DNA of 31,885 bases from an uncultured Bacteroides sp. (GTDB lineage: Bacteria; Bacteroidota; Bacteroidia; Bacteroidales; Bacteroidaceae). The notes beneath the pieces are model-generated. The model saw only the letters and a program-made list of their open reading frames with translations. It had not been told where the DNA came from and did not search any database. Shown here one piece after another: positions 1-7,780 of the stretch (its first letter is position 1; every line of letters starts with the position of its first letter). The stretch lies in contig USEY01000043.1 in NCBI GenBank assembly GCA_900553815.1, forward strand, positions 1-31,885. Direction: 5' to 3'. A program made the translations under genes and the position numbers.

Positions 1-142
1 TCGTTATTTGATGAGATTTAAAACTAATGCGATTTTATCGCACCAGTAGTAATATCACATATTAATTAATTCAGGTATCGCCGGTTGGACTGCTTGCAGT
101 AACAATTGGCGATGCTTTTATTGATGATAACTACAAGCTTAT
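1..142. other. Upstream region of the first operon
   Basis: I see no complete gene here and no good TAnnTTTG promoter element. A short open frame without a start runs from about 66 to the TGA at 144-146, which overlaps the ATG at 143 as ATGA. A stop at 63-65 lies in the same frame. It could be the tail of a disrupted upstream gene or chance. The promoter of the following operon may lie outside the window. Confidence 0.3.
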
Positions 143-805
143 ATGAGATTCGCATTTCTATTTCTTTGCAGTCTGTTTTTCTTGGCTGCCTGTTCGGACA
201 AGCAGCCGGAACGGATACTGATACTGGGTGACTCGAACGGTGCAGCCGGTGACGGTTGGGCCGCGCAGCTGCAAAAGCAAGCTCCCGAATATACGTATTG
301 CAATCTTTCTATTTCGGGCAATACCATCGGTTTCGACAACTTGGGCCGTGATACGCTCAATACCCTGAAGAACCTGCCCAGCTACCTGGAACGTGCCCGT
401 CAGCAGATGGGAGACATTGACCGTGTCATTGTCTGGCTGGGTTCGAACGACTGCAAGGCCGTGTTTGATTCCCTGCAAGAGCAAGTTCCTGCCAATCTGG
501 ATGCGCTGCTGAGCGGCATTGAACAACAGGCAGGAGTGAGTGGCAACCGTCTGTTGCTGGTTGCTCCCACACCTTACGCTGCCGATTCGCTGCTTGAGGC
601 CAAGTATTGGGGTGGTAATGACCGCCTGAAACGCCTGGTACCCCAGTTTGAAGCACTTGCTGCCAAGCATCAGTGTGGATTTGTCAATCTGTACGATTCG
701 CTCTGTGTGGATTTCCCACAGCTTAACAAGGACGGGTTGCATCTGAATGAAACGGGGGCTACGAAAGCTGCCAGAATCATTTCCAACTATCTGAGCAATA
801 ACTGA
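143..805 (+). CDS. SGNH/GDSL-family hydrolase, lipoprotein
   Basis: This is a 220-residue SGNH-type esterase/deacylase. The signal peptide ends in a lipobox (L-A-A-C, Cys17), so it should be a lipoprotein. The catalytic blocks are visible: block I G-D-S-N with Ser31, a Gly in S-G-N-T around residue 59, block III G-S-N-D with Asn102, and block V D-G-L-H with Asp197 and His200. Family members remove acyl groups from sugars, lipids or other esters; the substrate cannot be read from sequence. It is the first gene of a four-gene operon, with only 2 nt before the GH92 gene. The likely role is removing acetyl or similar esters that block the following glycosidases (inference). Confidence 0.88.
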   Translation: MRFAFLFLCSLFFLAACSDKQPERILILGDSNGAAGDGWAAQLQKQAPEYTYCNLSISGNTIGFDNLGRDTLNTLKNLPSYLERARQQMGDIDRVIVWLGSNDCKAVFDSLQEQVPANLDALLSGIEQQAGVSGNRLLLVAPTPYAADSLLEAKYWGGNDRLKRLVPQFEALAAKHQCGFVNLYDSLCVDFPQLNKDGLHLNETGATKAARIISNYLSNN

Positions 806-807
806 CC

Positions 808-2835
808 ATGGATAGAATTCTTTCCATCTGTTTCACTTTGTTTCTTTTTCTGGGTTTGCAAGCCCGGGAAGTGCGCAAACCGAACATAGACTATGTAAAC
901 CTGTTCATTGGAACAACTTCAGACCGCGGACAGACCGACCCTGCCGCCACCGTGCCTTATGGTATGATAAAGGCAGGACCTGACTGCATTCCAGCCAGCC
1001 ATGTGGGTTATGACTACCGTCGCACACTGATTTCCGGCTTTTCCATTAATCGGTTGGGAGGCGTGGGCTGTTCGGGTGCGGGCGGTAACCTGACCATACG
1101 TCCGGCTTTGCCTGCGACCGAGCTGCACATTGTGAAACAGGGAGAGGAAGCCGTGCCCGGATACTATGCCACGTTGCTCGACAACGGTGTGCATGCAGAA
1201 CTGACAGCTTCCAACGAGGTGGCAGTGGAGCGGTTTACGTTTCCGGAGCAGCCGGAGGATGTCCATCCGTTCCATTTCGACTTCTCTTCTTCGCTGGCTT
1301 CTTTTCAGGATTGCGATTACCGACAGGTTTCTCCTTACGAACTGGAAGGATGGATTTCGGCACGGAATACCTGCGACAAGGGTTTGTATAAGTTCTATTT
1401 CCATCTGCATGCCACCGAGCGCCTGGATTCACTCCTGGAGCGTACCGACCGTGGTTTTACCTGTGCGGTAAGCACCCGCAACCGCAGGGTAGAGTTCCGC
1501 ATAGCCGTGTCGCCCATCGGTACGGAAGAGGCCCGCAAGGCTTATGTCCGTCTGTCGGACTCTTCTTTTGAAGATATCCGCCAGGAGGCTTTCAAGCTTT
1601 GGGGAGAGAAACTTTCGGTCGTCGATGTGGAAGGAGGAAGCGAGGACGACAAGACCATGTTCTACACTTCGCTCTATCGCTGTTTCCTTTCGCCCTTCAA
1701 TGTGACGTCGGCCGATGGATACTTTCTCAATTCACAGGGCAGGGTAGAGCAGGCCGAAGGCTATACCTACTACAGCTCCTGGTCGTTGTGGGACACCTAT
1801 CGCACCAAGTTTCCTTTACTCACTTTGCTCGACCCCGGTGCCATGTCTCATTTCTGCCAGTCACTGGTCAGGTTGTACGAAACGGGCAAGGATGCCTGGT
1901 CCACTAACCACGAACCAGTGCCTACTACTCGTACCGAGCATGCAGGCATTCTCTTGCTGGATGCTTTCCGCAAAGGAATAGACCGTGTAGACCTGGCCCG
2001 TTGCTATCCTTACATGCAACGCGAGGCAGCAGCCATGGCTCCTCAAAGTCCCGACAGCTATCTGGAAACAGCTTACGACTATTGGGCTTTGGCGCAGGTG
2101 GCCGCTGAACTGAGGCTGAAAACTGATGCCGAAGCTTACAGACAGCAGTCGGCCGATACATGGAAACCGGTATGGCGCGAGAAGTTCAGGGACATAGACC
2201 CGGAGCGTTTCGATGTGATGCACGGCGACGGTCTGTACGAAGGCACCTTGTGGCAATATCGCTGGGCTGTTCCGTTCGACTTGGAAGCCTTGTGCGGCGA
2301 GGCCGGTGGAAAGGAAAAACTACTTGGACAGCTAGAATACTTCTTTGAATACGAACTTTACAACCAAGGCAACCAGCCCGATATTCATGCTCCCTACATA
2401 TTCAGCCGTCTGGGTCGTCCCGACCTGACTCGCCGATGGGTGAACAAATTGCTGACCAAGCCGCTCAACCATTGGTATGGCACTCACCGCAAGTGGGAGA
2501 AACCTTATCATGGAAAAGCCTTTCGTCCTGTTCCCGAGGCTTACATACCCGAGATGGATGACGACGACGGCACCATGGCTGCCTGGTATGTATTCTCAGC
2601 GTTGGGCATGTATCCGCTTACTCCCGGTGAGCCAAGTTACGAACTGTTGCCGCCGCTGTTCACTTCCGTGGTCTTCCATTTGCCCGGAGGCAAGCGTTTT
2701 GCAATAGAGAAACCGGCCGGCATAGACCTGGAGAAACCGGTGAAAGCATCGCTCAACGGACAACCGGCTACCGAAATGACGCGTATAGCCCACCAGACCA
2801 TTGTGGACGGCGGTACACTGACTTTCTGTAACTGA
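808..2835 (+). CDS. GH92 family exo-acting alpha-mannosidase
   Basis: The 675-residue protein matches glycoside hydrolase family 92, calcium-dependent inverting alpha-mannosidases that trim N-glycans and yeast mannan. The N-terminal signature is clear (N-x-F-I-G-T at 31-36, then T-V-P-Y-G-M). The probable general acid is Glu478 in Y-E-G-T-L-W-Q-Y-R-W. An Asp run at 584-587 followed by G-T-M-A-A-W-Y corresponds to the conserved D-x-G-x-M segment that supplies the catalytic base. It is somewhat short for the family (often about 750). The hydrophobic N-terminus looks like a type I signal peptide without a lipobox, suggesting a periplasmic enzyme. It starts 2 nt after the SGNH gene. The linkage cleaved (alpha-1,2, -1,3, -1,4 or -1,6) cannot be predicted. 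Confidence 0.93.
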   Translation: MDRILSICFTLFLFLGLQAREVRKPNIDYVNLFIGTTSDRGQTDPAATVPYGMIKAGPDCIPASHVGYDYRRTLISGFSINRLGGVGCSGAGGNLTIRPALPATELHIVKQGEEAVPGYYATLLDNGVHAELTASNEVAVERFTFPEQPEDVHPFHFDFSSSLASFQDCDYRQVSPYELEGWISARNTCDKGLYKFYFHLHATERLDSLLERTDRGFTCAVSTRNRRVEFRIAVSPIGTEEARKAYVRLSDSSFEDIRQEAFKLWGEKLSVVDVEGGSEDDKTMFYTSLYRCFLSPFNVTSADGYFLNSQGRVEQAEGYTYYSSWSLWDTYRTKFPLLTLLDPGAMSHFCQSLVRLYETGKDAWSTNHEPVPTTRTEHAGILLLDAFRKGIDRVDLARCYPYMQREAAAMAPQSPDSYLETAYDYWALAQVAAELRLKTDAEAYRQQSADTWKPVWREKFRDIDPERFDVMHGDGLYEGTLWQYRWAVPFDLEALCGEAGGKEKLLGQLEYFFEYELYNQGNQPDIHAPYIFSRLGRPDLTRRWVNKLLTKPLNHWYGTHRKWEKPYHGKAFRPVPEAYIPEMDDDDGTMAAWYVFSALGMYPLTPGEPSYELLPPLFTSVVFHLPGGKRFAIEKPAGIDLEKPVKASLNGQPATEMTRIAHQTIVDGGTLTFCN

Positions 2836-2840
2836 CCACT

Positions 2841-2862
2841 TGCCGGTCATTGCAGACCGGCA
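2841..2862 (+). other. Intercistronic hairpin
   Basis: A perfect 8-bp stem (TGCCGGTC / GACCGGCA, loop ATTGCA) starts 5 nt after the GH92 stop codon, inside the 71-nt gap before the GH172 gene. No T tract follows, so it is more likely an mRNA processing or stability element, or a partial attenuator, than a full terminator. Confidence 0.5.
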
Positions 2863-2906
2863 TGGTGAAACATTTGATTTAATAACCATTAGACACAACA
2901 AAACTT

Positions 2907-4973
2907 ATGAAACATATTAAAACCCTGCTTCTGTGCATGGCCCTTTCGGCCGGTGCGCAGGCACAAGACTTTATTGAACACCCGGCTCCCGGATTCGACG
3001 CCATGAAGTCGCCCGAAGCCATGCCTCTGCTCCATGCGGCAGGTACCGTGACCAAACAGGCGCTGGCTTTCGACCAGTCGGGCAAGAACAACGACGGTAA
3101 CTATCGGAAAGCCTTTGTACAGTATGTGGACAAGAACGGCGAAGCCGTCATCTTCGACGAATACGGTCCCGGCTGCCTCTACCGCCAGCAGATGAACGTA
3201 TGGGTGGGATACGGTGGTCCGACACTGCTGCTTTTCAACCCCGACGTGACCAACGCCCGCATCAAATACTACTTTGACGACGAGCCCCAGCCGCGGTTCA
3301 ATGTAAGCATGGACGACCTCTTTGGTGCCCGCCGCGAACCTTTCACGGCTCCCTTTACCTTCCAGGACGACGGAACTTTCCCCATTCCGCCCCGCTACGA
3401 CATCAACCGCGGCCGTTTCTCCATCATGTACTATCCGCTCACTTTCAAGAAGCGTCTGAAGATAACCTTCGTGCCCGAAAAGAACTGGGACTTCCGCGGC
3501 ACTACCTGGTATCAGAACACTTTTCTCATCTATCCCAAAGGCACGGAGGTAGAGTCGTGGAGTAATACGGCTTTGGACTGCCGCGAGGTGCGCAAGCAGT
3601 GGAACAACGTGGGTACTGACCCCAAACCGACCGAAGGCAACCGCGTGCTGACACAGAAGGTGAGCGTGGGCAAAGGACAGACCAAGACCCTCTTCGAGCT
3701 GAAAGGACAAGGCTCCATCACCAGCCTGAAACTGAACCTGAAACCCTTCACCAAGGAAACCTTTTTCAACACCCGCCTGCAGATGTATTGGGACGGATCT
3801 GACACGCCTGCCGTAGACCTGCCCCTGGGCTACTTCTTCGGTGGCGGCGGCAAGGACTATGAGATAGCCGACGACGTATGGCAGAAGAAACTGGCCAGCC
3901 TGTTCTTTGGCTACGACTGCAAGACGGGCGACCTCTACGCCTACTGGCCCATGCCCTACTGGAAGTCGGCGCGTGTGGTGCTGAAGAACGAAAGTAGTCA
4001 GAACATCCGTTCGCTGGCCTGCGAGGTGCAGTACAAGGACGCTTCCGTGCTGGCTTATCCGGCCGGCAAGACGGGCTACTTCCACGCCAAGCGCACGGTA
4101 GACACCGACGACAAGACCACTCCCTTCACCACCGCCTTCCATGAGACAGGCCGTGGACACGTGGTGGGCATCCTCTTTTTTACCGAGGGCTACGACATGG
4201 ACGGCGACGAATTTACCTACATTGACGGCAGCCGCACGCCGCAGATTCACGGCAGTGGCACCGAGGACGACCACAACCAGGGCTGGGCAGGCACCGCCTA
4301 CCAGAAGCCGCTGTGGGGAGCACTGACCAACGGATATGCCTCGGCCTACCGCGTCTACATGAACGACAACTACATTTTCAACAAGGACATCACCATCAAC
4401 TACGAGTATTCCAAGTGCAAGGGTTGGCCCAAGGGAGGCGACTCTGACGTGACAGTGTTCTACTACAAGGCTGCTGCGCCCGACGTGCTGAAGTTGACCG
4501 ACGAACTCGACGTGGCCAACGCCGCTTCGGAACAGGCACACAGCTACGCCATCAGCCAGCAGACCAGCCTGAAGACCGTGAGCAGTGCCTACGACGGCTA
4601 CGAACAGAAGGTAGACTATGATACCCTGACCGATGCCGGCCGCGGCCACTGCGGATATTCCGAATTTGTGATGAAGATTGACAGCAAGAACTCCGGTGTA
4701 AAGCTGCGCAAGCGTCTGAACCGCAGCGGAAAAGGTGTGCAGACGGTACGTGTGCTGGTCGACGGCGAAGACACCGGCATGTGGCACTTCGTACAGTCGT
4801 CCTACGCTCCCGTCAGCCAGTCGTGGGTGGAATACGATTACGAGATTCCTGCCCGCTACACGTCGGGCAAATCCTCACTTCGCATCCGCTTGGAATACGT
4901 GCCCTCCGACGGCAACAACGGCGAAGTGAACGAATACTACTACTGGGCATACTGTTATCCTGAAAACTGGTAA
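2907..4973 (+). CDS. DUF2961 / GH172 family glycoside hydrolase
   Basis: This 688-residue secreted protein has a signal peptide ending near A-Q-A (about residue 20) and the DUF2961 fold now classed as GH172. Diagnostic stretches are the Gly-rich Y-F-F-G-G-G-G near residue 310, Y-W-P-M-P-Y-W near 350, and the pair D-G-D-E (Glu435) and G-T-E-D (Glu453), which I take as nucleophile and acid/base by analogy with characterised members. Known GH172 enzymes act on alpha-D-fructofuranosyl or D-arabinofuranosyl linkages. A furanoside is therefore plausible, but the true substrate is unknown. The C-terminal third (about 500-688) looks like a beta-sandwich accessory domain. It is third in the operon, with 6 nt before the next SGNH gene. 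Codons are strongly G/C-ending. Confidence 0.85.
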   Translation: MKHIKTLLLCMALSAGAQAQDFIEHPAPGFDAMKSPEAMPLLHAAGTVTKQALAFDQSGKNNDGNYRKAFVQYVDKNGEAVIFDEYGPGCLYRQQMNVWVGYGGPTLLLFNPDVTNARIKYYFDDEPQPRFNVSMDDLFGARREPFTAPFTFQDDGTFPIPPRYDINRGRFSIMYYPLTFKKRLKITFVPEKNWDFRGTTWYQNTFLIYPKGTEVESWSNTALDCREVRKQWNNVGTDPKPTEGNRVLTQKVSVGKGQTKTLFELKGQGSITSLKLNLKPFTKETFFNTRLQMYWDGSDTPAVDLPLGYFFGGGGKDYEIADDVWQKKLASLFFGYDCKTGDLYAYWPMPYWKSARVVLKNESSQNIRSLACEVQYKDASVLAYPAGKTGYFHAKRTVDTDDKTTPFTTAFHETGRGHVVGILFFTEGYDMDGDEFTYIDGSRTPQIHGSGTEDDHNQGWAGTAYQKPLWGALTNGYASAYRVYMNDNYIFNKDITINYEYSKCKGWPKGGDSDVTVFYYKAAAPDVLKLTDELDVANAASEQAHSYAISQQTSLKTVSSAYDGYEQKVDYDTLTDAGRGHCGYSEFVMKIDSKNSGVKLRKRLNRSGKGVQTVRVLVDGEDTGMWHFVQSSYAPVSQSWVEYDYEIPARYTSGKSSLRIRLEYVPSDGNNGEVNEYYYWAYCYPENW

Positions 4974-4979
4974 AAGACA

Positions 4980-5669
4980 ATGAAAAGAAGACCTATTTTT
5001 CCCCTTCTTCTGGTGCTGGTCGTGGCAGGACTCCTGTCGTTCACTACGGCCCGGCCCAGGCTGTTCGTCATCGGCGACAGCATTTCCATCTTCTACGGCC
5101 CCTACCTGAAAAAGTACGTGGAGGGCAAGTTTGACTACGACCGCAAGCGCGACAAGGGCGAGGCCATGAAGAACCTCGACAACCCGGTGGGTGCCAATGG
5201 CGGCGACTCGCGCATGGTGCTCAGCTACCTGAAGGAACTGTCGGCCGACCCTTCGTTCAAGGCCGACGTGCTACTGCTGAACTGTGGCCTGCACGATGTG
5301 AAGACCGACCCCAAGACGGGCAAGCGGCAGGTAGAGCTGGACGAGTATCGCAGCAACCTGGACCAGATTCGCCGTCTGGCCCGCAAGATGAAGCTCCAGC
5401 TGGTGTGGGTCAACTCCACGCCGGTGAACGACTCCATACACAACAGTAAAGGCGTGGCTTTCCATCGCTACAACCGCGACGCCCTGCGCTACAATGCCGT
5501 GGCCGACAGCCTGTTCAGCCGCCACGGTGTACCGGTGATAGATCTCTACAGCTTCTCGGAAAAATTCCCTCTTAGTGCCTATATGGACCACGTGCACTAT
5601 CGGGAGGAATACCGTGCCCTGCAGGCTGCCTATATTGCTGGGTTCCTGGAGACCGTCAGACAGAAATAA
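4980..5669 (+). CDS. SGNH/GDSL hydrolase, variant block III
   Basis: The 229-residue protein starts 6 nt after the GH172 stop. A signal peptide or single N-terminal anchor covers residues 6-24. Block I is I-G-D-S with Ser34; the block II glycine is in N-G-G-D-S near 74; block V is D-H-V-H with Asp203 and His206. Block III reads N-C-G-L-H-D (101-106), so a His sits where most SGNH enzymes have the oxyanion-hole Asn in G-x-N-D. Asn101 may substitute, or this may be a distinct subfamily. A carbohydrate esterase or deacetylase role is likely from the operon. It shares little sequence with the other SGNH gene beyond the catalytic blocks, so it is probably not a recent duplicate. Confidence 0.85.
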   Translation: MKRRPIFPLLLVLVVAGLLSFTTARPRLFVIGDSISIFYGPYLKKYVEGKFDYDRKRDKGEAMKNLDNPVGANGGDSRMVLSYLKELSADPSFKADVLLLNCGLHDVKTDPKTGKRQVELDEYRSNLDQIRRLARKMKLQLVWVNSTPVNDSIHNSKGVAFHRYNRDALRYNAVADSLFSRHGVPVIDLYSFSEKFPLSAYMDHVHYREEYRALQAAYIAGFLETVRQK

Positions 5670-5700
5670 GGTGCGGCCACCTTTGCCGTATCGGCAGTAT

Positions 5701-5720
5701 GACCGGCTCTGCTGCCGGTC
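5701..5720 (+). other. Hairpin downstream of the first operon
   Basis: A perfect 7-bp stem (GACCGGC / GCCGGTC, loop TCTGCT) lies 31 nt after the last stop of the operon. There is no T tract, so it probably protects the 3' end or acts with the next hairpin. Confidence 0.4.
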
Positions 5721-5735
5721 TACAGTCTGTTTGTC

Positions 5736-5800
5736 AGCAGTTAAGTTTTTGTCAGGTAGTATCTGTTGCTATCGGGCAGAGGCTTAACTGCTATTTTATT
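5736..5800 (+). terminator. Probable terminator of the SGNH-GH92-GH172-SGNH operon
   Basis: A perfect 10-bp inverted repeat (AGCAGTTAAG at 5736-5745, CTTAACTGCT at 5783-5792) encloses a 37-nt loop and is followed by an AT-rich stretch, ATTTTATT. The long loop makes it weaker than a textbook terminator. Confidence 0.5.
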
Positions 5801-5949
5801 GTGTGCAGATTGCTGCCGGTGGCGGCTTCGCTATGCCGGGCATAAGGATGTTAACCGTCTGTTAAACAGTGGCTTATTTATAAGATAAAGTGAAATCAGA
5901 ATAAGTGGAAAATGGAGGATTCAGGGCGAAAATCTTGAGGTATGGGCAT

Positions 5950-6012
5950 AAAAAAGGAGTACCGCTGTACTCCAACCTTTGTTAACCTTAAATCTAATAC
6001 TATGAAAAACAC
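5950..6012 (-). ncRNA. Small RNA gene, repeat family copy 1
   Basis: The predicted transcript of about 62 nt starts near 6012 and runs leftward. It ends in a 7-bp hairpin (GGAGTAC / GTACTCC at 5956-5973, 4-nt loop) followed by six U (5950-5955). The single-stranded body between promoter and hairpin is identical in all four copies in this window. The promoter (see 6017-6047) has the Bacteroides consensus with ideal spacing. The RNA points toward the end of the first operon (convergent) and lies back to back with the SPFH gene. I recall that Bacteroides thetaiotaomicron has a family of paralogous sRNAs named FopS, linked to the RNA-binding protein RbpB. Whether this family is homologous I cannot tell from sequence alone. 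Confidence 0.8.
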
Positions 6013-6016
6013 ATTG

Positions 6017-6047
6017 CAAAGGTACGGACTTTTGGGTAAGTTGCAAA
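6017..6047 (-). promoter_or_regulatory. Promoter of sRNA copy 1
   Basis: On the minus strand: -33 TTTG (complement of 6044-6047), exactly 19 bp, then -7 TACCTTTG (complement of 6017-6024). Upstream of -33 (about 6068-6087) is a block, GTTTTATAACATGTTTTAGA on the plus strand, also found at copies 2 and 3 and partly at copy 4. It may be an activator site. Confidence 0.8.
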
Positions 6048-6162
6048 CTTTGCAAATAAAAACAACTGTTTTATAACATGTTTTAGAAGCTTTGCAGATT
6101 TGTTAAGCCTTTTACCTGCTTTTTCCTATTGACAGAAGCGGTACTTCTTGTTTGAAAAATCC

Positions 6163-6170
6163 TATCTTTG
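6163..6170 (+). promoter_or_regulatory. -7 element of the SPFH gene
   Basis: TATCTTTG matches TAnnTTTG and lies 40 nt before the SPFH start codon. No TTTG occurs at the expected -33 position, so it may need an activator. Confidence 0.55.
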
Positions 6171-6210
6171 GATTCGTTTTTTGATTATTCATTAATTTAT
6201 TGTTACTGTT

Positions 6211-7023
6211 ATGGGAGTTACTAAAAATCAGACTATGAAAATGGGAGTGACAGGCTTTGTGCTTGTGGGTATTGTTGTACTGTTCTTCTTTATGTTTGCC
6301 GTAGAGCGTATTGACTCGGGACAGACGGGTATCATTGTCAATCTGGCAGGTAGCGAGCGCGGTGTGGACGATGCCAAGGTGGAGACCGGGTGGGTGGTAT
6401 ACAATCGTTTTGCAAAGCAATTGTTCGAATATCCTGCCTTTGCACAGATTGTGGATTATGAGCCGTTTGACATACAGGATAAGAAGGGTACCATCTTCAA
6501 GACTGACCCCACTATAGAATACTACATCGAACGTGAGAACGCCAAGATAGTTTTCCTGCGCTATCGCAAGACTACCGAGGAACTGGAGCAGTCGGTCATC
6601 CTCACCGAGGTGAAGAATGCCTACAAGGATGTGGCCGGTGTTTATGAGACAGACTCGCTTATCAACAACCGTCCGGCTTTTGAAAAGGAAGTGGAGGCGC
6701 TGCTTAAGGAGCGCCTCAGCCAGCGCGGATTCACCTTCAGCAACATACAGTCTTCCGTGAAGCCTAATGATGTGCTTCAGGCTGCTATTGACGCCAAGAA
6801 TACGGCCGTGCAGAATGCCCTGAAGGTGGAGAATGAAAAGAAAGCCGCCATAGCCGAAGCCGAGAAGGTGGTGGCTGCCGCCAAGGGTAAGGCTGACGCC
6901 AACCGCATCTTGCAGGAAAGCATTACGCCAGAGTTGATTCAGCTGAAGGCGGTAGAGAAATGGGACGGTAAATTGCCTCTGTCCACCAGTGGCAATACAC
7001 TGCCTTTTCTGAAGCTGCAATAA
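6211..7023 (+). CDS. SPFH/Band 7 (prohibitin-like) membrane protein
   Basis: The 270-residue protein has one N-terminal transmembrane helix (about 11-31), an SPFH/Band 7 domain (about 33-195, beginning I-D-S-G-Q-T-G-I-I-V) and an Ala/Glu/Lys-rich coiled coil (about 195-235, E-K-K-A-A-I-A-E-A-E-K). This is the stomatin/prohibitin plan: large ring assemblies in the inner membrane that organise or protect membrane proteins and proteases. The first Met is used here; Met9 (M-K-M-G-V) is an alternative start. It is apparently monocistronic, with a -7 element at 6163 and a long inverted repeat downstream. Its upstream region is partly duplicated near copy 2 of the sRNA repeat. Confidence 0.88.
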   Translation: MGVTKNQTMKMGVTGFVLVGIVVLFFFMFAVERIDSGQTGIIVNLAGSERGVDDAKVETGWVVYNRFAKQLFEYPAFAQIVDYEPFDIQDKKGTIFKTDPTIEYYIERENAKIVFLRYRKTTEELEQSVILTEVKNAYKDVAGVYETDSLINNRPAFEKEVEALLKERLSQRGFTFSNIQSSVKPNDVLQAAIDAKNTAVQNALKVENEKKAAIAEAEKVVAAAKGKADANRILQESITPELIQLKAVEKWDGKLPLSTSGNTLPFLKLQ

Positions 7024-7029
7024 CGGGTG

Positions 7030-7164
7030 GAGGGTGTATCAAAACTGGCTTACCATAATAAACCTATTTTTTAGACGCAGATAGAGCGGGTTATGCGGAT
7101 TTCCTTTATTGCCTAATCCGCACAATCCGCTCTATCTGCGTCTAAAAGATAAGTATACACCCTC
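7030..7164. terminator. Large bidirectional hairpin between convergent genes
   Basis: Nested inverted repeats lie between the SPFH gene (+) and the minus-strand sigma operon. The outer arms are 10 bp and perfect (7030-7039 / 7155-7164, GAGGGTGTAT). The main arms are 21 bp and perfect (7069-7089 / 7127-7147), with T-rich flanks suited to termination in both directions. An inner 7-bp stem (7095-7101 / 7115-7121) caps it. The CGCAGAT-type core resembles dispersed intergenic repeats of Bacteroides. Confidence 0.8.
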
Positions 7165-7183
7165 TGTATTGTTCTTTTTCACT

Positions 7184-7768
7184 TTAGTTCTTTTCTCCGT
7201 ATTCCTCTTCTATCTGCCTGAGTTCGCGGTTGGCGTCAATCATTTGCTTTACCCGGTCGTGCGTGTAGTGGAATATGAAATAGTCGGCTATGATGCCGGC
7301 TGCCAGCAACAATAGGATAAGGGTGCGATTGAACAGTGTGTGGAAGTTGACGAGGAGCAGGATGACAAATAAGATGATAATCGGGTAGAGAACCAGATAG
7401 GTACGGTTGTAGGTGACTTTGTAGCGCAATGTGTATTTGATTTGCATTTCCAGATTCTCTTCCTGCTTGATTTTAGTCAGCTTACGTAGTCGGACAGTTT
7501 GCAGGACAAAGCTACTGACGAGCAAAAGGGCTGCTGTGAGGTCGGTGGCTAGGTTGTAGCGGGGTATTGTTGTCCAGGCGTAGGTACAGAACAGACATAA
7601 GGCCACAATGACGAGCAGTCCTGTTTTCTCCTGCCTTACCAGTTTTTCCAATTGGCTTTCCCTGCGTGTGTTCAGTATTCTCTTTACTTCTTCCCGATGT
7701 AGGATTTCGTTGCGTGCGACCCGTTCGTTGAGTTCTTTCCACGCTTGTTGCATTTCTTCCAGATTCAT
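7184..7768 (-). CDS. Four-helix membrane protein co-transcribed with an ECF sigma factor
   Basis: The 194-residue protein begins with a charged, probably helical cytoplasmic segment (1-45, M-N-L-E-E-M-Q-Q-A-W-K-E-L), followed by about four hydrophobic helices (roughly 48-68, 74-96, 123-143, 150-168) and a charged tail. It starts 12 nt after the sigma-factor stop, so the two are almost certainly co-transcribed. Position and the amphipathic N-terminus suggest a membrane anti-sigma factor, but I see no zinc-binding H-x3-C-x2-C motif or FecR domain. If it is one, it is of a non-classical type. Function otherwise unknown. Confidence 0.75.
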   Translation of the reverse strand: MNLEEMQQAWKELNERVARNEILHREEVKRILNTRRESQLEKLVRQEKTGLLVIVALCLFCTYAWTTIPRYNLATDLTAALLLVSSFVLQTVRLRKLTKIKQEENLEMQIKYTLRYKVTYNRTYLVLYPIIILFVILLLVNFHTLFNRTLILLLLAAGIIADYFIFHYTHDRVKQMIDANRELRQIEEEYGEKN

Positions 7769-7780
7769 GATGATGTATTG

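Noticed and set aside
66..146. Possible C-terminal tail of an upstream gene ending in ATGA overlap with the first SGNH gene
   Set aside because: A stop at 63-65 in the same frame leaves only 26 codons with no start, and no family match is recognisable.
2889..4787. 632-codon open frame antisense to the GH172 gene
   Set aside because: It is a shadow frame produced by the strong G/C third-position bias of the real gene. The sense frame has a signal peptide and family motifs.
6002..6076. Conserved 24-codon plus-strand mini-ORF (starting M-K-N-T-L-Q-R-Y-G) in all four repeats, at 6002, 8676, 10333 and 11403
   Set aside because: Its first part is the reverse complement of the invariant sRNA and promoter. 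Where copies differ, nearly all changes alter the amino acid, which is not the pattern of a selected peptide. I see no promoter on that strand.
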